Shown here: one piece after another, positions 60,232 to 64,000 of the stretch | Layout of the letters: every line of letters starts with the position of its first letter | Numbering within the stretch: the stretch's first letter is position 1 | Source: NCEH01 sp040049195 | Lineage (GTDB): Bacteria > Pseudomonadota > Alphaproteobacteria > Rhizobiales > Xanthobacteraceae | NCBI RefSeq assembly: GCF_040049195.1 | Contig: NZ_JBDZDL010000008.1 | Strand: one strand, 5' to 3' | DNA: 64,000 nt | Notes under the pieces: generated by a model | Told to the model about the DNA's origin: nothing | Seen by the model: the letters and a program-made list of their open reading frames with translations, nothing else | Database searches by the model: none | Translations under genes and position numbers: made by a program

Positions 60232-61431
60232 TCATTTGATGCGTTGGACCGTCCTACCCTGCAAGGGAACGATGTTGTGTGGGCGGTGAGCGGCGGCCAG
60301 GCAGACTTTGTTGCGGCCAGTGGCCTTCGCCTCGTACAGAGCCACGTCGGCCCGACGGATGGCCTCAGCGCAGGTCTCATCCCGCGATATGTCCGCAACG
60401 CCGGCACTAACCGTGGCTCGTGGCAGGGTTTCGGCGGTATTTTGCTCGACCGCTAAGCGAATCGCCTCGGCAATCAGCTTGGCGCGCTCAGCGGACGTCC
60501 GCTCAAGCAGCACCGCGAACTCCTCGCCACCGACACGCGCGATGAGCGAGGAACTCGGGACCGAGCGCTTCAGCAGATCGGCGAAAGCCCGGATCACTTC
60601 GTCGCCCACCGCATGGCCATGGGTGTCGTTGATTTGCTTGAAATGGTCGAGATCCAGCACAATGACGGAGGTGAGAAAATTCGAGCGGCGGGCCTCGCTC
60701 AGGACCTTTGCGGAAGCCGTATCGAAGCCGCGCCTGTTGGCGAGGCCCGACAAGGGGTCGGTCTCAGCCGCGATCTGGGCATCGGTGATGACGCTTTGCA
60801 CGGCGATCAGAAGAACCAACAGGCCTGCTGCAATCAAGAGGATGCCGGTCGTTGCCTGCGAGAACAAGGCGTAGAGGCTGTGGATGTATTCGCGCGGCGT
60901 CGCGCCGGTCCCGGTACTGACGGCAAGAAATGCCTTGATGGGAAAATGGATCGCGATGATGCCGAACGTCAACGCGAGCGTGACCTCCAGAGGCCGCCGC
61001 TGGCTGACCCGCAGGATGACCCATGCAGAAGCCCCGGTCGCCAGGGCAAACGGCAATTGATAGGCGAGTTCATAGCCAAATGTGTTGCGGGGACCGTTCC
61101 AGATCAGCAAACCGATCACCGTGGCGAGGATGGCAATGGCAAGGATCAGCAGCCAGGGCGGCTTCCGACGATAGAACAGCGCAAGCGCCGCCGTCATGCA
61201 GAGCAGCCCGACGGCGAAAGTCGCGTAGGACGCGAAAGCGAACGGCGCAGGCCACGAGGTGCGCGGCAAGATAAAGAGGCTGATCGGCGTGAGCATGCCG
61301 ATCAAGTAGCTCAAGCTGAACCAGAGCGCCGCCCTGTGTGTGGGATTAACCAACGCTACGATGGCAAAGCTGGCCGCGAAGAGCGCCGCGACCGCAATAT
61401 TCATCACCAGGGCGAAGGATGCACCATCCAT
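60232..61431 (-). CDS. Membrane diguanylate cyclase (GGDEF)
   Basis: 399 residues. About six N-terminal membrane helices (residues 8-220) precede a GGDEF domain starting at ETDPLSGLANRRGFD, with VLDLDHFKQINDTHGHAVGDEV and an intact GGEEF motif (ARVGGEEFAVLL). The RxxD inhibitory site is absent. It makes cyclic-di-GMP; the membrane part may sense a lipid or small molecule. It sits just outside the island. Confidence 0.92.
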   Translation of the reverse strand: MDGASFALVMNIAVAALFAASFAIVALVNPTHRAALWFSLSYLIGMLTPISLFILPRTSWPAPFAFASYATFAVGLLCMTAALALFYRRKPPWLLILAIAILATVIGLLIWNGPRNTFGYELAYQLPFALATGASAWVILRVSQRRPLEVTLALTFGIIAIHFPIKAFLAVSTGTGATPREYIHSLYALFSQATTGILLIAAGLLVLLIAVQSVITDAQIAAETDPLSGLANRRGFDTASAKVLSEARRSNFLTSVIVLDLDHFKQINDTHGHAVGDEVIRAFADLLKRSVPSSSLIARVGGEEFAVLLERTSAERAKLIAEAIRLAVEQNTAETLPRATVSAGVADISRDETCAEAIRRADVALYEAKATGRNKVCLAAAHRPHNIVPLQGRTVQRIK

Positions 61432-61760
61432 TCGTTAAATCCGGGAGCGTGGCAGGGCGTTTTGACTGTGGCTATGCCTCTGGAATGCGCAACGCACCGC
61501 CACAGGATACAGGTAACCCGCCAGCGGCCAAGCTGCAAGGAAACCAGAAGATCTGTAGGCCTGTCTTGATTTCCTGGCGCTGACCGATCTCTCGTCGGGT
61601 GGCGGGCGCCGGCGCCCCGAAACGCCCCGCGATGGTGCTTGGTCTTGATCTTGCTTGGGCGTGGGGCGTACGGGGGAGCGCAGGACATCCGCACGCTCCG
61701 GTCACGGCCATGCCCGGCCAGAAACCGGACACGCATTCCATCGGCAAGGAGGCCATCCCC
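61432..61760. other. Intergenic region between the GGDEF and hydantoinase genes
   Basis: No gene is supported in this 329-bp stretch, which holds the divergent promoters. The only structure noted is a 14-bp GC palindrome, GGGCGCCGGCGCCC, at 61604-61617. AAGGAGG at 61746-61752 is the ribosome-binding site of the hydantoinase gene. Confidence 0.5.
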
Positions 61761-63191
61761 ATGGCGCAGTTCGACACCGTCATACGCGGCGGCACGGTGG
61801 TCACGGCGGGCGACCGCATCGCCTGCGACGTCGCGATCAGCGGCGGGCGCGTGATCGCGCTCGGCACGGGCTTTTCGGACGCCGCCGAAATCATCGATGC
61901 CACCGGCAAATGGGTGCTGCCCGGCGGGGTCGATGCCCATGTGCATCTTTCCCAGCCCTCGGGCGAGGGGATCGTGATGGCGGATGACTTCGAGACCGGC
62001 ACCCGTTCCGCCGCGCTCGGCGGCACCACCACCGTGATGCCCTTCTGCCTGCAGGAGAAAGGCCAATCCCTGCGCGCCGCCCTGACCGCCTATCACGCCA
62101 AGGCGGCGGGCGCGTGCCATGTGGACGTCTCGTTCCACCTCATCATTTCGGACCCCACCGACCAGGTTCTGGGCCAGGAACTCCCGGCCTTGGTGGAGGA
62201 CGGCTACACCTCGTTCAAGATCTTCATGACCTATGAAGGGCTGGCGCTGAACGACCGCGAGATTCTCGATGTCATGGCGGTGGCGCGGGAGACCGGCGCG
62301 CTGGTGATGGTCCACGCCGAGAATTACGACGCCATCCGCTTCATGACCGAGCAATTGGAGAAAGCGGGGCGGACCGCGCCACGCTTCCACGCCACCTCGC
62401 GGCCGGTCGCGGTGGAGCGCGAGGCCACGCATCGCGCCATCTCGCTGGCGGAAGTGGTCGATGTGCCGGTGATGATCGTGCACGTCTCCAATCGCGAAGC
62501 CATGGAGCAGATCCGCTGGGCGCAGCAGAAGGGGCTGACGGTGCTGGGCGAGACCTGCACCCAATATCTCGTTCTCACCGAACAGGACCTGGACGGGCTC
62601 GGCATGGAAGGGACGAAATATGTCTGCTCGCCGCCGCCGCGCGACGTGGCGAGCCAGGAGGCGTGCTGGGAGGGCCTGCGCACGGGCGTGTTCAACATCT
62701 TCTCCTCGGACCATTGCGCCTTCCGCTATGATGACCCGCAGGGCAAGCTTACCCCCAAGGGCCGCACCAGTTTCCGCTGGGTGCCGAACGGCATACCCGG
62801 CGTCGGCGCGCGCCTGCCGATCCTGTTCTCGGAAGGCGTGATGACGGGACGGATCGATATCGAGCGGTTCGTCGCCCTCACCGCCGCCAATCCCGCCAAG
62901 ACCTACGGCCTCTACCCGCGCAAGGGCACCATCGCCGTCGGCTCCGATGCGGACATCGCCATCTGGGACCCGACGCGAAAGCTGACCCTGACGCACGACA
63001 TGGTGCGGGACGGCGCGGATTATACGCCCTATGAGGGCCGCCAGATCACCGGCTGGCCGGTGCTGACCATGGTGCGCGGCCGCACCATCGTGCGCGATGG
63101 CGCATTGGTCGGAGAGAAGGGACATGGGCTCCATCTCGCTCGCGCGCGCTCGCCTTATGCGAAGACGCCGGAGGCCAAGACATCCGCCTGA
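61761..63191 (+). CDS. Dihydropyrimidinase/D-hydantoinase-like amidohydrolase
   Basis: 476 residues from the ATG at 61761, with AAGGAGG 8 bases upstream. Metal ligands of the cyclic-amidohydrolase family are in place: His60-x-His62 (VDAHVHL), the carboxylated Lys153 (TSFKIFMTYEG), His in VMVHAENYD and VHVSNREA, and Asp in FSSDHCAFR. It opens dihydropyrimidine or hydantoin rings to N-carbamoyl amino acids. Together with the N-carbamoylsarcosine amidase-like enzyme of this window it could in principle process N-methylhydantoin, although that step is ATP-dependent in known creatinine pathways. The convergent GntR gene may regulate it. Confidence 0.88.
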   Translation: MAQFDTVIRGGTVVTAGDRIACDVAISGGRVIALGTGFSDAAEIIDATGKWVLPGGVDAHVHLSQPSGEGIVMADDFETGTRSAALGGTTTVMPFCLQEKGQSLRAALTAYHAKAAGACHVDVSFHLIISDPTDQVLGQELPALVEDGYTSFKIFMTYEGLALNDREILDVMAVARETGALVMVHAENYDAIRFMTEQLEKAGRTAPRFHATSRPVAVEREATHRAISLAEVVDVPVMIVHVSNREAMEQIRWAQQKGLTVLGETCTQYLVLTEQDLDGLGMEGTKYVCSPPPRDVASQEACWEGLRTGVFNIFSSDHCAFRYDDPQGKLTPKGRTSFRWVPNGIPGVGARLPILFSEGVMTGRIDIERFVALTAANPAKTYGLYPRKGTIAVGSDADIAIWDPTRKLTLTHDMVRDGADYTPYEGRQITGWPVLTMVRGRTIVRDGALVGEKGHGLHLARARSPYAKTPEAKTSA

Positions 63192-63228
63192 AGGCCGAAC
63201 GCGCCCGAGGGCGCCGTGATGCCGGCGG

Positions 63229-63999
63229 TCAGGCCGCCGGCTCTTCTTGTTTGGCCAGCAGATCCAGCGCCGCCAGCACCGCCTTGCCGGTGCGGCGGGT
63301 GTGGTCGGCGATCGCGGCGGCGAAACGCTCCGCGTCGCGGCTGCGCAGCAGCGTCATGAAGCCCTCGTGCTCCTGAAGCGATTCATCCCACCGGCCGGCC
63401 TCATAATTGGCCTGGGCACGGGCGCGGTAGATCTTGGCCGCAAGCGCGGTCCAGGTGGCGAACAGCACCGGATTGCCGGCGAGGCGGGCAATTTCGGCGT
63501 GGATCCGTTGGTTCTGCCGAAAGTAGTCCGCCCGCGCCCCGGCGTGGTGATGCGCAACGAGCCGCGCGTGCATCGCGTCCAGCACGGTGATTTCGGCGGC
63601 TGAAGCCCTGGCGCAGGTGAGGCCGGCGGCGAGATGGTCGAGCGCGAGCATCACCTCGAACACCGCGGCGATATCGGCGCGGTCCAGCGGCATCACCCGC
63701 GGCGTGCGGTGGGGCCGAAGCTCGATGAGGCCTTCGGACGCCAGCACCTTGAACGCCTCGCGCAGCGGCGTGCGGGACACGCCGAAGGTGTCGCACAGCA
63801 TGCGTTCCGGCAGTGGGCTGCCGGGGCGCAATTCACCGTCCAGCACCATTTCGCGCAGCCGCATCACGAGCTGGTCGTGCAGGGAGGCGGTGTTCAGCGG
63901 CTGCTTGGGATCGCTCGCGGACAGCTTCAGGCGCGCCGGCTTGAACCGCGTGCGGGCCGGCGCGCGCGGGCGCGCCTTGCCGTCGCCCGGCTTTTCCAA
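63229..63999 (-). CDS. GntR-family (FadR subfamily) regulator, start uncertain
   Basis: Up to 256 residues to the window edge, where the first usable codon is a TTG; the true start may lie inside or beyond the window. A basic N-terminal tail precedes the GntR winged helix (LHDQLVMRLREMVLDGELRPGSPLPERMLCDTFGVSRTPLREAFKVLASEGLIE). A helical FCD effector domain follows (FEVMLALDHLAAGLTCARAS through QEHEGFMTLLRSRDAERFAAAIADHTRRTG), with His residues that usually ligate a metal. It probably represses the adjacent hydantoinase gene or the genes beyond the edge. Confidence 0.88.
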   Translation of the reverse strand: MEKPGDGKARPRAPARTRFKPARLKLSASDPKQPLNTASLHDQLVMRLREMVLDGELRPGSPLPERMLCDTFGVSRTPLREAFKVLASEGLIELRPHRTPRVMPLDRADIAAVFEVMLALDHLAAGLTCARASAAEITVLDAMHARLVAHHHAGARADYFRQNQRIHAEIARLAGNPVLFATWTALAAKIYRARAQANYEAGRWDESLQEHEGFMTLLRSRDAERFAAAIADHTRRTGKAVLAALDLLAKQEEPAA

Positions 64000-64000
64000 A

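Noticed and set aside
60613..61569. 318-codon plus-strand open frame
   Set aside because: Overlaps the GGDEF gene on the opposite strand; no plausible start or domain.

Overview
The window is about 64 kb of GC-rich, densely coding bacterial DNA. Gene families (choXWV-type choline importer, GbdR/GlxA-type AraC regulators, heterotetrameric sarcosine oxidase, small cold-shock protein) and two perfect 16-bp ParB-binding palindromes suggest an alphaproteobacterial chromosome, probably of the order Hyphomicrobiales (Rhizobiales), perhaps Xanthobacteraceae-like. That placement is inference; no rRNA or taxonomic marker is present.

Layout. 1-7506: the end of one solute-binding protein gene, then a complete peptide/nickel-type ABC importer (substrate-binding protein, two permeases, two ATPases) followed by an AhpD-like and a flavin-reductase-like gene, all on +. 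7761-8319: a cold-shock gene and a 45-aa basic protein separated by a clear terminator. 8337-14567: a seven-gene minus-strand operon (N-carbamoylsarcosine amidase-like hydrolase, polyamine-type ABC importer, M19 dipeptidase, V4R/DUF5943-like protein) divergent from a LysR regulator. 15701-23182: ProX-type deacylase, first parS site, AraC/GlxA regulator, sdaA, glyA, HTH-citrate synthase and a CoA-transferase. 23193-30458: choXWV (-) and betI-betB-betA (+); betI carries a frameshift and runs without a stop into betB. Second parS site at 30465. 30564-39953: a seven-gene minus-strand operon gbcA-gbcB-gbdR-dgcA-dgcB-etfA-etfB. 40206-45346: soxBDAG. 45370-49562: glutaryl-CoA dehydrogenase-like, NUDIX, GGDEF and YggS genes. 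49692-59959: a 10-kb island bounded by two copies of a complete tRNA-Glu(CTC) gene. 60232-64000: a second GGDEF protein, a dihydropyrimidinase/hydantoinase and a GntR regulator.

Together the core genes encode an almost complete route choline -> betaine aldehyde -> glycine betaine -> dimethylglycine -> sarcosine -> glycine -> serine -> pyruvate: ChoXWV import, BetA/BetB oxidation, GbcAB Rieske demethylation, DgcAB with its own ETF, SoxBDAG, GlyA and SdaA. A second entry to sarcosine may come from the N-carbamoylsarcosine amidase-like enzyme. A 19-bp element shared by the sdaA and soxB promoter regions and TTGAACG-type sites in the betI/choX region suggest GbdR-type and BetI-type control.

The island is the least explained part. 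It has a tyrosine integrase beside the first tRNA copy, a ribbon-helix-helix protein, a small HUH-endonuclease-like protein in very AT-rich DNA, a serine recombinase, an FRG-domain protein plus the remnant of a second one, an XRE regulator, three unrecognised membrane or secreted proteins, and an AAA/ORC-like ATPase paired with a membrane-anchored protein. It looks like an integrated mobile element with cargo that could include a defence module. No CRISPR array or rRNA was seen.
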